From positions 1-21,870 of the forward strand of contig DASZKX010000183.1 of assembly GCA_035552735.1 (NCBI GenBank): a stretch of 21,870 bases of DNA. The letters are read 5' to 3'. Below the pieces are notes generated by a model, which saw nothing but the letters and a program-made list of their open reading frames with translations, was not told the origin of the DNA and ran no database searches. Shown here piece by piece: positions 14,915 through 21,870 of this stretch. Position numbers and translations under genes: made by a program. Source of the DNA: VAZQ01 sp035552735 (GTDB lineage Bacteria > Pseudomonadota > Alphaproteobacteria > Rhizobiales > Xanthobacteraceae). The number at the start of each line of letters is the position of its first letter. Position 1 is the first letter of the stretch.

Positions 14915-15853
14915 TCAGATGCGCAACAGGCTGCGGGCGTTCGTGTCGAATATTTGCTCGCGCTCGCCGGTGGCGAGCTTGGCCTCCTTGACGAACGCGA
15001 CCGCCTCGCCGTTGGGCTGGAACGGCCAATCGACCGCGAACAGGACGCGCGCGACGCCGAGCTCCGCGATCGCGCATTGCAGGGCCGGCTGCGAGAAGTT
15101 TCCGGATGTGGTGATGTAGAAATGATCGGTGAAATATTCGCGGAAGCTGCGGCGCAGCTTGCTGCGGCGCGAGAGCGTGTCGTCGGCGCGCCACAGCACG
15201 AACGGCAGCGCCTCGCCGAGATGGCCCAGGATGATCTTGAGCTTGGGAAATTCATCGAACACGCCGCTCACCACCAGCCGCGACGCCTGCACCGCCATCT
15301 CGATGCCGAAGCCGAGCGCCGCCCGGCCGAGCCCAGGATAGTCCTTGTAATACGTATCGAACACCGCCGGCTGCGGTGTGCACGGGTGCAGGTAGATCGG
15401 GACATCGAGCGCGCTCGCGCTTTCGAAGATCGGCCAGAACCGGCGCTCGTCCAGGAAGTGGCCGCGGCTCGAACCGTGCACCATGGCGCCGCAGAAACGC
15501 AGCTCCTTGACGGTACGCTCGAGCTCGCGGGCCGCCGCCGCCGGATCGGGGGTGGGCAGTGTCGCGAAGCCGGCGAACCGCCCGGGGCTGCGCTTGACGG
15601 CTTCGCGCAGCAAATCATTGGAGACGCGGGCGAGCGGCACCGCGACCTCGGGCGCCAGGTTCTGCACCCCGGGCTCGGCCTCGGAGAGCACCTGGATGTC
15701 GATGCCGGCTTCGTCCATCTCGCGCAGGCGCAACGCGCCGAGATCGCCCAGCCGCTCGACCGATTTCGGGTTGACCTGATCGACCGTCCGCCGCAAGGCG
15801 ATGAGCTCGGGCGTCCAGAAGTGCTCTTCGAGTGCGATGATCCGCGCGGCCAT
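14915..15853 (-). CDS. Amidohydrolase-2 family protein, gamma-resorcylate-decarboxylase-like
   Basis: This 312-residue cytosolic TIM-barrel metal enzyme belongs to the amidohydrolase-2 family (PF04909, ACMSD group). The metal ligands match those known for gamma-resorcylate (2,6-dihydroxybenzoate) decarboxylase: E9 and H11 in ALEEHF (E-x-H instead of H-x-H), H156 in YLHPC, and D275 in FAVDWPF. H211 in LGHLGE is the usual catalytic histidine. A non-oxidative decarboxylase or a hydrolase acting on an aromatic or related carboxylic acid is likely; the exact substrate is open. I start at ATG 15853 because ARIIALEEHF follows at once, as in relatives, although the ribosome site is weak. It lies between two solute-binding protein genes. 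Confidence 0.88.
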   Translation of the reverse strand: MAARIIALEEHFWTPELIALRRTVDQVNPKSVERLGDLGALRLREMDEAGIDIQVLSEAEPGVQNLAPEVAVPLARVSNDLLREAVKRSPGRFAGFATLPTPDPAAAARELERTVKELRFCGAMVHGSSRGHFLDERRFWPIFESASALDVPIYLHPCTPQPAVFDTYYKDYPGLGRAALGFGIEMAVQASRLVVSGVFDEFPKLKIILGHLGEALPFVLWRADDTLSRRSKLRRSFREYFTDHFYITTSGNFSQPALQCAIAELGVARVLFAVDWPFQPNGEAVAFVKEAKLATGEREQIFDTNARSLLRI

Positions 15854-15891
15854 GTCGTTCTTTCTGTGGGGGAGAGAGTCTCGGAGCGAAT

Positions 15892-15934
15892 TTGTCATTG
15901 CCGGGACGAGTCAGGACGAGCCCGGCAATGACAA
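15892..15934. repeat. Perfect 14-bp inverted repeat
   Basis: TTGTCATTGCCGGG (15892-15905) pairs perfectly with CCCGGCAATGACAA (15921-15934) around a 15-base spacer. It lies in the 163-base gap between the NMT1-type solute-binding gene and the amidohydrolase gene, 39 bases before the latter's start codon. It resembles the GTCATTGCCGGG-type intergenic repeats of Bradyrhizobiaceae. It could terminate or attenuate transcription between the two genes. A 13-base direct repeat ATGACAAGAGGAG follows (15928-15940 and 15985-15997). Confidence 0.7.
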
Positions 15935-16016
15935 GAGGAGAGGCAGCACGCAATTGCATCTAATTGCGCTTGTTCGGGGAGCCCATGACAAGAGGAGCCG
16001 CAGAGGACGACGGCAA

Positions 16017-17003
16017 CTACTTCCGCGGCGGCAGGAACTCCTCCGTATAGAGCCCTTTCATATCCGGCTCGGCGGGCAGCAGTCCCATCTCGACGAAGGA
16101 TTTGGCGAGCAGCGCCAGCGCCACCGGATCGAATCTGCCGTCCTGCGAATAGGCATCCATCCATTGATCGTAGCCGCGCGCCGCGAGATCGCCCGGCAGG
16201 TCCACGATCGGCATCGCGATCCTGATGCTCTCTTCCTTGTGGGCGCGCATATACGCGATGGTCTCGTACCATCCGGCCAGGAAGCGCCGCACGCGGTCGG
16301 GATCGGTGGCGATCAGGTCGCGGCGCGCATAGGCGGCGTTCTGGATGAAATCCTTGATGATGTCCCCGAAGTAGAGAACGATGCGGCCCTCGCCCGCGCT
16401 TTCGAGCCGCAGCGCGGTTGCGACGTCGAGCACCAGGCCGTCGATCTGGTCGGTCTTCATGGCGGCGATCTGGGCGGCATCGCTGCCGAGCGCGACCGCC
16501 TGGATGCCCTCCCGCCCCCACCCTTCCCGCCGCGACAATTCCCGGGTGAGCCAATCGGTCAGCGAGGCCGCGGTGGAGACTCCGATGCGCTTGCCGCGCA
16601 GATCCTGGGCTTGGCGGATCGGCCCGCCGGCCCGCACCGTGATGGTCATGCGCGGCGACAGCACGATGGCGCCGACCGCGATCACCGGCGCGCCCTTGGC
16701 CACCATGGCGAGCTCGGGCCCGGAGCTGAGCCCGATGTCGATGCTGCTGGCCGCCATGCCCTGCTGCAGCCGCGCGCTGCCGGTGAACGACACCGACTCG
16801 ATCTTGAGGCCGTGCTTGGCGAAAATCCCCGCCGCCATGCCGACATCGAGCGGCACGAACGACCACGAATTCGCGATGGCGCGACCGACCCGCAGGCTGT
16901 CCTGCGCGGCGGCCTGCGTCGCCGCGGTGCTCAAATGCGCGGCCGCGATGGCGAGCCCCAAAGCCAGCCGTGCCGCCGCAATCGTGAAGAAAGGCCTGGA
17001 CAT
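16017..17003 (-). CDS. NMT1/SsuA-type ABC transporter solute-binding protein
   Basis: This exported protein of 328 residues has a signal peptide (MSRPFFTIAAARLALGLAIA, cleavage probably after ATQAAA near residue 34). The mature part begins DSLRVGRAIANSWSFVPLDVGMAAGIFAKHGLKIE, the hallmark of the NMT1/THI5-like family (PF09084/PF13379). Further typical parts are the ligand-loop sequence SIDIGLSSGPELA, the hinge segment DLRGKRIGVSTAASLTDWL, and a conserved YARRDLIATDPDRVRRFLAGW near the C-terminus. Members bind sulfonates, nitrate, thiamine precursors or aromatic acids, and the ligand cannot be read from sequence. No ABC permease or ATPase lies in the window. The ATG at 17003 has no good ribosome site; the frame is open upstream to 17306 without family-like sequence. 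Confidence 0.87.
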   Translation of the reverse strand: MSRPFFTIAAARLALGLAIAAAHLSTAATQAAAQDSLRVGRAIANSWSFVPLDVGMAAGIFAKHGLKIESVSFTGSARLQQGMAASSIDIGLSSGPELAMVAKGAPVIAVGAIVLSPRMTITVRAGGPIRQAQDLRGKRIGVSTAASLTDWLTRELSRREGWGREGIQAVALGSDAAQIAAMKTDQIDGLVLDVATALRLESAGEGRIVLYFGDIIKDFIQNAAYARRDLIATDPDRVRRFLAGWYETIAYMRAHKEESIRIAMPIVDLPGDLAARGYDQWMDAYSQDGRFDPVALALLAKSFVEMGLLPAEPDMKGLYTEEFLPPRK

Positions 17004-17260
17004 CGGGAGGCTGTCTGTCGGTCGACCGCCCCGCAACCAGCGCCGGGCATCAGGGAAATCGAAAGCCACCCATGATAGCCAGGGTCCGTCCCATTCCACA
17101 ATCCGGAGCTCGCCCGAGGGAAGGTCCGCATACGCGCTTCCACGCCCTCGGTCGAGGGCGCGAGAACAAAGCCGGCGAGTTGATGATTTCAGCCGGTCGT
17201 GTCCGGCCGCGGCGGCTTTCTTTCGCCAGGACCCGATAATTCGCGGCCGCCCGAAACACG

Positions 17261-17461
17261 CTACGCGGCTGTCTTGCCTCCGACAGGAGGAACCTCTTGC
17301 AGCCACGCCTCACGCTTCCACCAGATGTGCTCGCCGCCACATGCAGGGCAGCGCGCCTGCATGGGGACGTCAGGAGCCTTGTTGAGGCTGATTTGATCGG
17401 TCTCGATGCCGGTATAAACCGGTTGGCCCATCTGCGGGCACTTCATCATGAGTGCACTCAC
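17261..17461 (-). CDS. Small zinc-ribbon-like protein (hypothetical)
   Basis: This is a 66-residue protein. The core KCPQMGQPVYTGIETD and, later, CPACGGEHIWWKREAWL follows a pattern I recall from many small rhizobial proteins: CP-x-TG-x-x-x-x-TGIETD with CP-x-CG-x-x-H-x-W. The cysteines and histidine suggest a structural zinc site, but only one cysteine is present in the first half, so the site may be incomplete. The start is taken as GTG 17461 because a strong GGGGAGGGGG ribosome site lies about five to seven bases before it; ATG codons at 17449 and 17446 are alternatives. The function is unknown. It is divergent from the gene at 17750, across an AT-rich region. Confidence 0.7.
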   Translation of the reverse strand: MSALMMKCPQMGQPVYTGIETDQISLNKAPDVPMQARCPACGGEHIWWKREAWLQEVPPVGGKTAA

Positions 17462-17749
17462 GATACCCCCTCCCCACCATTCCGGCCCATCTCGAATCCT
17501 CACTATGAAGTTTTTTCTATCTGTCCGATAGCTGACATTATCTTCCGCAAAATATTCCGCAAATGATCTCGATAAATTTCGTCTCTACTTTTTTGCCTTG
17601 CAGGCGACCGGAAGGCCAGGCGGAGCTCTGCGCAGCGTTCGTGGTCATCGTGGCGACGGTAAAAGGTTAACACCTCTGCCCTTGCATCGGCCGGACCTCT
17701 GTAAATACCGTAATGCTCCCTTTAGAAAAGTTGTCTTAATTCATTTGGC
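17462..17749. promoter_or_regulatory. AT-rich divergent intergenic region
   Basis: The central part (about 17505-17590) is clearly richer in A/T than the rest of the window. It contains a direct repeat TTCCGCAAA (17543-17551 and 17555-17563), a 12-base period that could be an operator, and an inverted repeat CTATC/GATAG. It probably carries promoters for the zinc-ribbon gene on the left and the small membrane protein gene on the right. I see no credible gene in it. Confidence 0.35.
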
Positions 17750-18097
17750 ATGTCTCGAGTATTCTCCATCCGCCGCCTCCGCCGAAGCCGCTACGTGGCC
17801 GCTTGGGTCGCGCATCTGATCGTGTGGGGGAGCATCGTCTGTGCCGCCGCGCTGGTCTTTGCCTTCTCGCCGCAAACCTCGAAGGCGGAAGCGCCGCAAG
17901 CGTCCGAAGTCCCGGTGACCAGAATTCAGTTGTTCCCGGATCGTGATAATTTGTGCCCGACGCTCTTTTTCCACAACGATTCCGGCCACTACCAGGACGG
18001 CGGGAGGCGGCAGTGCACCATCCCGAGGGACATGCTCATTTGGACCGTCCGTAGTCGCACCGAGGCGTTCGCGGAAGCATTCAGGTCGTCCTGGTGA
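17750..18097 (+). CDS. Small membrane-anchored periplasmic protein (hypothetical)
   Basis: This 115-residue protein has a basic N-terminus (residues 1-15, with SRVFSIRRLRRSR) and then one strong transmembrane helix or uncleaved signal (about 17-41). The rest should be periplasmic: VTRIQLFPDRDNLCPTLFFHNDSGHYQDGGRRQC and a conserved-looking C-terminus TRTEAFAEAFRSSW type tail. Two cysteines in the periplasmic part (LCPTL and RRQCT) could form a disulfide. I recall similar short Bradyrhizobium-type proteins with an LFPDR...FDNDTG core, but no function is known. The ATG at 17750 is the natural start. It is followed by the DUF1835 gene after 110 bases that include a tandem repeat. Confidence 0.65.
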   Translation: MSRVFSIRRLRRSRYVAAWVAHLIVWGSIVCAAALVFAFSPQTSKAEAPQASEVPVTRIQLFPDRDNLCPTLFFHNDSGHYQDGGRRQCTIPRDMLIWTVRSRTEAFAEAFRSSW

Positions 18098-18158
18098 GGG
18101 GACGCCTCGGCGACCCGTCGTCGACCATTCGGATTGAGGCCACCCTCGATGCTGCTCT

Positions 18159-18188
18159 ATAGTCGCAAGCGGAATAGTCGCAAGCGGA
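18159..18188 (+). repeat. 15-base tandem repeat (two copies)
   Basis: ATAGTCGCAAGCGGA occurs twice in direct tandem (18159-18173 and 18174-18188), ending 19 bases before the GTG start codon of the DUF1835 gene. It may be a replication-slippage duplication or a pair of operator half sites in the leader. Confidence 0.85.
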
Positions 18189-18207
18189 TCAGAAAGTATA
18201 CCCGGCA

Positions 18208-19014
18208 GTGACTGATGGTCCTCTCCATATAGTATTCAATCCTTCAGCAGCAGGTGAACTGCGCAAAGCGCTGCGCGAAGCCGGCCAAGAAGCTCGCGTT
18301 GTCCGCCTCTTCGACAACCTTGCCTATGGCCCCATCAATCCGCCCGACCCGAAAGTCCGGCAAAAATGGGTCGAGCTGGAATTGGGTTATACGGGCTTCG
18401 AAAAAGTATTCGAAGAGACGGATGTGTTTTGGAGGGAAGCGCTTGTTGAACAAGGCCGGAAGATCGCATGGATGTCGCGACGGTCGGCGCCAGAATACGC
18501 CGGCTTTCTTGAGTGGCTGTGGCGTCTCGATGAATTGCCTTGTGAGGTCGTCGATCTCACCGACATGAATCTCCCGGGCAGTAGCCAGCGCGGGCCACCA
18601 ACGCCGCCAAGGCCTGCTATCAGTCTGGCGCTTCTAACCTCCCACGAGATACTCGAGAACGGTCTTATCGAGCGGGCGGAGACGCTCGCGTCTGCGACGC
18701 GCGAGCTATACCGCGGCGGCTGGCAACGTCTTCGTGCCGAGAACGCGCCGCTCCGCGTCTTGAACGCAGATGGTCTCACATCCGCACCGATTACCTTTTT
18801 CGACTTATTCTTGCTATCCTGTGCAACAAGTAGCTGGCAAAAGACCGCGAGAGTTGTTGGCGAGGCTCTATCCAGGGAGTGGGATGATATGCTGCTGCAG
18901 GCTGGCGATATCGTGCTGTTCCCCCGCATACGTGCTCTTGTGGACCTTGGGCTTCTCGAGGCCCGCGGAGATTTATTTGATATACAGCAAAGCTACGTGC
19001 GTCTGCCGGATTGA
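18208..19014 (+). CDS. DUF1835 / DUF3658 domain protein
   Basis: This is a 268-residue cytosolic protein. The N-terminal part (PLHIVFNPSAAGELRKALREAG, then VRLFDNLAYGPINPPD) matches DUF1835 (PF08874), a domain of unknown function with a Rossmann-like start. The C-terminal part, about residues 195-268, with SSWQKTARVV, RIRALVDLGLLEARGDL and SYVRLPD, matches DUF3658 (PF12395), which commonly follows DUF1835. The start is GTG 18208; the sequence before it has only a weak AGAAAG ribosome site. The same C-terminal domain occurs in the convergent gene at 19086-19994, which is unusual. The function is unknown. Confidence 0.82.
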   Translation: MTDGPLHIVFNPSAAGELRKALREAGQEARVVRLFDNLAYGPINPPDPKVRQKWVELELGYTGFEKVFEETDVFWREALVEQGRKIAWMSRRSAPEYAGFLEWLWRLDELPCEVVDLTDMNLPGSSQRGPPTPPRPAISLALLTSHEILENGLIERAETLASATRELYRGGWQRLRAENAPLRVLNADGLTSAPITFFDLFLLSCATSSWQKTARVVGEALSREWDDMLLQAGDIVLFPRIRALVDLGLLEARGDLFDIQQSYVRLPD

Positions 19015-19085
19015 GACTCATGCAGCCGTGCAGGTGCAGCAGTTTGGCGTCCATACGCGCGCCGTTGATACCGCAGGCCCGCGTC

Positions 19086-19994
19086 TCAGGTTGCCGAAGG
19101 AACGGATTGGTCGCCGGTGCCGGGAAGACGCACCTCGCTGTGGCGCCATGACGACAGATCTCCGCGGGCCTCAAGCCTCCCGGCCGCCACCAGCGCCTCC
19201 ACGCGTGCGCCGGACGTCTCGGCGGTAAGCTCCAAGTGCCCACATCGCGATGCCCGGGCTGCAATCATCGCAGCCTTCTGCCATTGCGCATCGGCGACAG
19301 ATACGATCAAATCATCCAATGCCGCATCGCGGCGCGCGCGGCGATGCGCGATCCACCAATCGCACTGCCAATCCTCGTATCCGAACAGCATGACTTCCAT
19401 GCGCTCGAAGTCGTCGGACCAGCGCGTCTTTAAAGCCGCCGTCCAGAGCAGCTTGGAGGCCGGGATGCGCCATTCCTCGCCTTTGCGGGCGTAGTACACG
19501 ATACGTTGGCCCTGGTAGACCCGCCCATTGACCTGGTGGGGCTTGGCAAAGGGCTCGACGAGCACTTCCTTGTAGATCAAGCCTTGCGCCACATAGCGGT
19601 CGAAGCGCTCCTCGCCGATATGCCGCTCCGGGGGGTAGACGTCGCTCATGCGGGCAAAGGGTTTTCGGCCTTCGAGCAGAAGCGGCAATTCGTAGCCTTC
19701 GTGCGAAAGATAGGGCACCTCGCGCCACCAGTCCCAAGCGCAAAGGCAGGCCTCACGCCCCTCGGGGTCGAACGCCACGCCAAACCGGCTGGTGATCGCC
19801 GCCACCTCGTCCGCGTGAAGCGCATAAGACCACTCAAGGTTGGAGTCCTCCTCGCGGCATTCGCCGATCAGTGAACGAAGGTCCTCCAGCTCATCGACCC
19901 GGAACAGCGCCTCGATGACGGGACTGCCGTGGTCCGGATCGAGAGCCTGCAGAATGAAGCGGCGCGATTCGCTCATAGGGGGTGTTCCAGTCAT
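19086..19994 (-). CDS. Hypothetical protein with C-terminal DUF3658-like domain
   Basis: This 302-residue protein is probably cytosolic, with many charged and aromatic residues (WDWWREVPYL, WQCDWWIAHRR). Its last 80 residues or so clearly resemble the C-terminus of the convergent DUF1835 protein. Both have WQK-x-A in a helix, then a two-strand/turn stretch ALV-x-x-G-x-LEARGDL and S-x-VRLP at the end. The first 210 residues do not resemble DUF1835 and I do not recognise them. The segment RRFILQALDPDHGSPVIEAL at the N-terminus might contact a partner, but this is a guess. The ATG at 19994 is used; an ATG at 19976 is equally possible since neither has a good ribosome site. A GNAT gene lies 62 bases upstream on the same strand. 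Confidence 0.7.
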   Translation of the reverse strand: MTGTPPMSESRRFILQALDPDHGSPVIEALFRVDELEDLRSLIGECREEDSNLEWSYALHADEVAAITSRFGVAFDPEGREACLCAWDWWREVPYLSHEGYELPLLLEGRKPFARMSDVYPPERHIGEERFDRYVAQGLIYKEVLVEPFAKPHQVNGRVYQGQRIVYYARKGEEWRIPASKLLWTAALKTRWSDDFERMEVMLFGYEDWQCDWWIAHRRARRDAALDDLIVSVADAQWQKAAMIAARASRCGHLELTAETSGARVEALVAAGRLEARGDLSSWRHSEVRLPGTGDQSVPSAT

Positions 19995-20056
19995 GGCGAT
20001 TGGACGAAGCTAGCCAGCGATTGTTGCCTTTTGGTGCATGTTCTTGGAGTCGGGGC

Positions 20057-20539
20057 CTATTCAACTTCGGGCGCGGTAGTCCGTGATGCCGGCCGGCCCA
20101 TAAATGCAGATTGTGATAGAGCGTGCGTGTACCCGTCTCTTGGACTTGGCGCAAAGCCCAACTTTTCCCAGAACGTGGGAGCATCGACGTTACCGGCATT
20201 CACCGTCACAAACCGACCTGTGCGGAACGCCTGCTCGATCAAAATCAGGGCGAGCTCGCTGCCGACACCTTGGCGACGAAAGAGCGGTCGGACGTAAAAG
20301 CGCCGCATGCGAAATGCGCCGGCCACGGCAGGTTCATGTGTCAGGCCGCCGATGCCCACCAACGAGCTGTTCACATACGCCGCAAGAAGTGCTTCGCCCG
20401 CACTATCGAAGCGCATCGCGCGCGCTGCCCAGTCGGCGGCCAGTCGCTCCAAATGCCGGTAGCCCTCAGCGCGCGCCTCGGCTTGCATCACTTCGACGCC
20501 CGAGGGTAGGTCGTCGATAACTTCGACAAGTCCAATCAT
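20057..20539 (-). CDS. GNAT family N-acetyltransferase
   Basis: This 160-residue cytosolic protein has the GNAT fold (PF00583 type). It shows the acetyl-CoA-binding motif A RRFYVRPLFRRQGVGSELALILIEQA (strand beta-4 and R-R-Q-G-V-G) and a C-terminal DAPTFWEKLGFAP, the usual beta-5/helix-4 motif. The acceptor is unknown; small-molecule or peptide N-acetylation is typical. The start ATG 20539 follows a GGGAGGGG ribosome site, although the spacing is short (about four bases); the frame continues open to 20716 with no family-like sequence. It may be transcribed with the downstream DUF3658 protein gene. Confidence 0.85.
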   Translation of the reverse strand: MIGLVEVIDDLPSGVEVMQAEARAEGYRHLERLAADWAARAMRFDSAGEALLAAYVNSSLVGIGGLTHEPAVAGAFRMRRFYVRPLFRRQGVGSELALILIEQAFRTGRFVTVNAGNVDAPTFWEKLGFAPSPRDGYTHALSQSAFMGRPASRTTAPEVE

Positions 20540-20761
20540 ACCCCTCCCCTGCTCCGCCCGCGTTTCCCGGCCCATTGGTCCGGCGGCTAGGCCAGAGGGG
20601 GAGCGAAACAGGTGCAGCATTCCTCGGTCAGCCGCTTCGTGAGCGAACGTGCCGCCCGGGAAACGGGGGCCCGATCGGTTCATGACCACGGTACGCGCTG
20701 AGCAAATTAAATGCACCCTGCGTCATCCTGGTCATGGCGACTAGCGCGGAGGGTTGGGCGC

Positions 20762-21754
20762 TCACTCGGCCTTGATGTTCGCTTCAAGGATGATGCGGCC
20801 AAAATCATCATACTGCTTGCGAACAAGCTCGCCGAAGGCCGAGCCGCACGCTCCAACCGGATAGAGTCCCTGGATGACGAGCTTGGCCTTGACCTCTGGG
20901 ACTTGGAGAGCGGCTGCAAACCAGCCCGACAATTGCGAGATTACTTCCTTCGGTGTGTTTGCTGGCGCAAACATCCCGAACCAAGTCACATACTCGGATT
21001 CCTTGTAGCCAGACTCGGCGATGGTCGGCAATTCGGGCAGCGGCTCGATCCGTGCCGGCGTGAACGTGGCGAGCGCGCGCAGCTTACCGGCTTTAAGGTG
21101 CTCGACCAGGTCCGCGTAGTTTGCAACCGCCGATGTCACGTGCCCACCGAGTATCGCGTTGACGGTCGGCGCATTTCCGGGAAACGGCACGAAGGTCATC
21201 TCGACATTGGCCACTCGTTTGAGCATCTCAAATGCAATTTGCGCTGAGGTTGCGGGACCAGTGCTCGCCAGACTTAATTGGCCGGGCATGGCGCGCGCAG
21301 CGGATACCAGATCGGCTATCGTGCGGTAAGGTGAGGCGCTGTTGACGACGACGAGCTGCGGCGACTGTGCTAGATTGCAGATGGGATCGAAGCTAGCCAG
21401 CGGTTTGTAGGTAACCTTCCGCAGATGCGCATTGATAACGAGGGCCGACGTAGTGATCAGCAGCGTATTGCCGTCAGGCGTCGCACGCGCAGCAAGTTCA
21501 GTCCCAATCACCGTGCCGGCCCCCGGCCGGTCTTCGATCAGCATTGTCACGCTTTGGGTGCGGCTGATTTGGTCAGCCAAAACGCGGGCTATGATGTCGG
21601 CGGTGCCGCCGGGCGGAAACGGATTGACGATTTTGATCGTTCTAGACTGAGACGAGGCGTTGCGACTGGTGGGCGAGAGGGCAAGAAGGGATAGGACAGC
21701 CAGAGCCGAGGCACCGGCTGCCCGACGCAGAAATCGTCGATGCGAAAACCTCAT
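20762..21754 (-). CDS. Tripartite tricarboxylate transporter solute-binding protein (Bug/TctC family)
   Basis: This exported protein of 330 residues belongs to the Bug/TctC family (PF03401), which binds carboxylates and other small anions for TTT transporters. Its hallmark IKIVNPFPPGGTADIIARVLADQ (with the PPGG-x-x-D loop), LIEDRPGAGTVIGTELAARATPDG, and ASFDPICNLAQSPQLVVVN are all present. The N-terminus carries a signal peptide with SHRRFLRR, close to the Tat consensus S-R-R-x-F-L-K but with His in place of the first Arg. ATG 21754 has AGGGGG seven bases upstream; GTG 21760 is also in frame, and the frame is open to the window edge without another start. No TctA/TctB membrane genes are visible, which is common for the many orphan Bug proteins. 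Confidence 0.9.
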   Translation of the reverse strand: MRFSHRRFLRRAAGASALAVLSLLALSPTSRNASSQSRTIKIVNPFPPGGTADIIARVLADQISRTQSVTMLIEDRPGAGTVIGTELAARATPDGNTLLITTSALVINAHLRKVTYKPLASFDPICNLAQSPQLVVVNSASPYRTIADLVSAARAMPGQLSLASTGPATSAQIAFEMLKRVANVEMTFVPFPGNAPTVNAILGGHVTSAVANYADLVEHLKAGKLRALATFTPARIEPLPELPTIAESGYKESEYVTWFGMFAPANTPKEVISQLSGWFAAALQVPEVKAKLVIQGLYPVGACGSAFGELVRKQYDDFGRIILEANIKAE

Positions 21755-21870
21755 GGCCACGCCCCCTATAGTTGTACCGGCGCAGCCTACCAGCTCGATG
21801 CGCGCATAGCGAGCGTTGAAACTCCGCCTGTGTCCCGGCCCTCCGGGCTTGGTCCGGCCGCCCTTGCGCC

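Noticed and set aside
14021..15931. 636-residue open frame antisense to three minus-strand genes
   Set aside because: It spans several real genes with signal peptides and active-site motifs on the other strand, which a true gene would not do.
17516..17532. CTATC/GATAG hairpin beside a T-run as a terminator
   Set aside because: The T-run is on the wrong side of the stem for plus-strand termination, and it would read as A on the minus strand.
21755..21870. Partial gene at the right edge
   Set aside because: The frame is open and in phase with the Bug gene but has no start codon or recognisable sequence within the window, so no separate gene can be supported.

Overview
The window reads as chromosomal DNA of a GC-rich alphaproteobacterium of the order Rhizobiales/Hyphomicrobiales, probably near Bradyrhizobium and Xanthobacteraceae. 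This is inferred from the neighbourhood of a MetY-type sulfhydrylase, a CtaA/COX15 heme A synthase and a DUF2842 membrane protein, from the type of exopolysaccharide genes, from several small Rhizobiales-type hypothetical proteins, and from the palindromic intergenic repeats. No rRNA, tRNA, CRISPR array, phage gene, transposase or integrase was seen.

Left part (1-4.2 kb): a small secreted Cys-rich protein; a 408-base gene-free stretch holding a very good FixK/FNR-type box and several hairpins; a PLP-dependent O-acetylhomoserine sulfhydrylase (+); then, on the minus strand, a heme A synthase followed by a small methyltransferase in a likely operon, divergent from a DUF2842 gene.

Middle (4.2-13.3 kb): a Wzy-type exopolysaccharide locus. 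It has a polysaccharide deacetylase (-), a CelD/BcsL-like GNAT acyltransferase (+), a Wzz/GumC-type chain-length/co-polymerase protein whose fused C-terminal BY-kinase-like domain has lost the Walker lysine and the tyrosine tail (-), a GT4 glycosyltransferase with a problematic start codon (+), an undecaprenyl-phosphate sugar phosphotransferase (+) and an O-antigen-ligase/polymerase-like membrane protein (+). Priming enzyme, glycosyltransferase, polymerase, length regulator and modifying enzymes are present. The flippase (Wzx) and outer-membrane exporter (Wza) are not in the window.

Right part (13.4-21.9 kb): a minus-strand group of two periplasmic solute-binding proteins, a PEBP/YbhB-like periplasmic protein and an amidohydrolase with gamma-resorcylate-decarboxylase-like metal ligands; a zinc-ribbon-like small protein; a small membrane-anchored protein; a convergent pair of unrelated proteins sharing the same C-terminal DUF3658-like domain; a GNAT acetyltransferase; and a Bug/TctC-family solute-binding protein.

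No obviously new large system was found. The most notable items are the degenerate kinase domain on GumC, the convergent DUF3658 pair, the FixK-type box with a structured leader before metY, the missing canonical start of the GT4 gene, and possible CtrA-like TTAA sites around the exopolysaccharide genes. All family names are assigned by recognition of motifs, not by database search.
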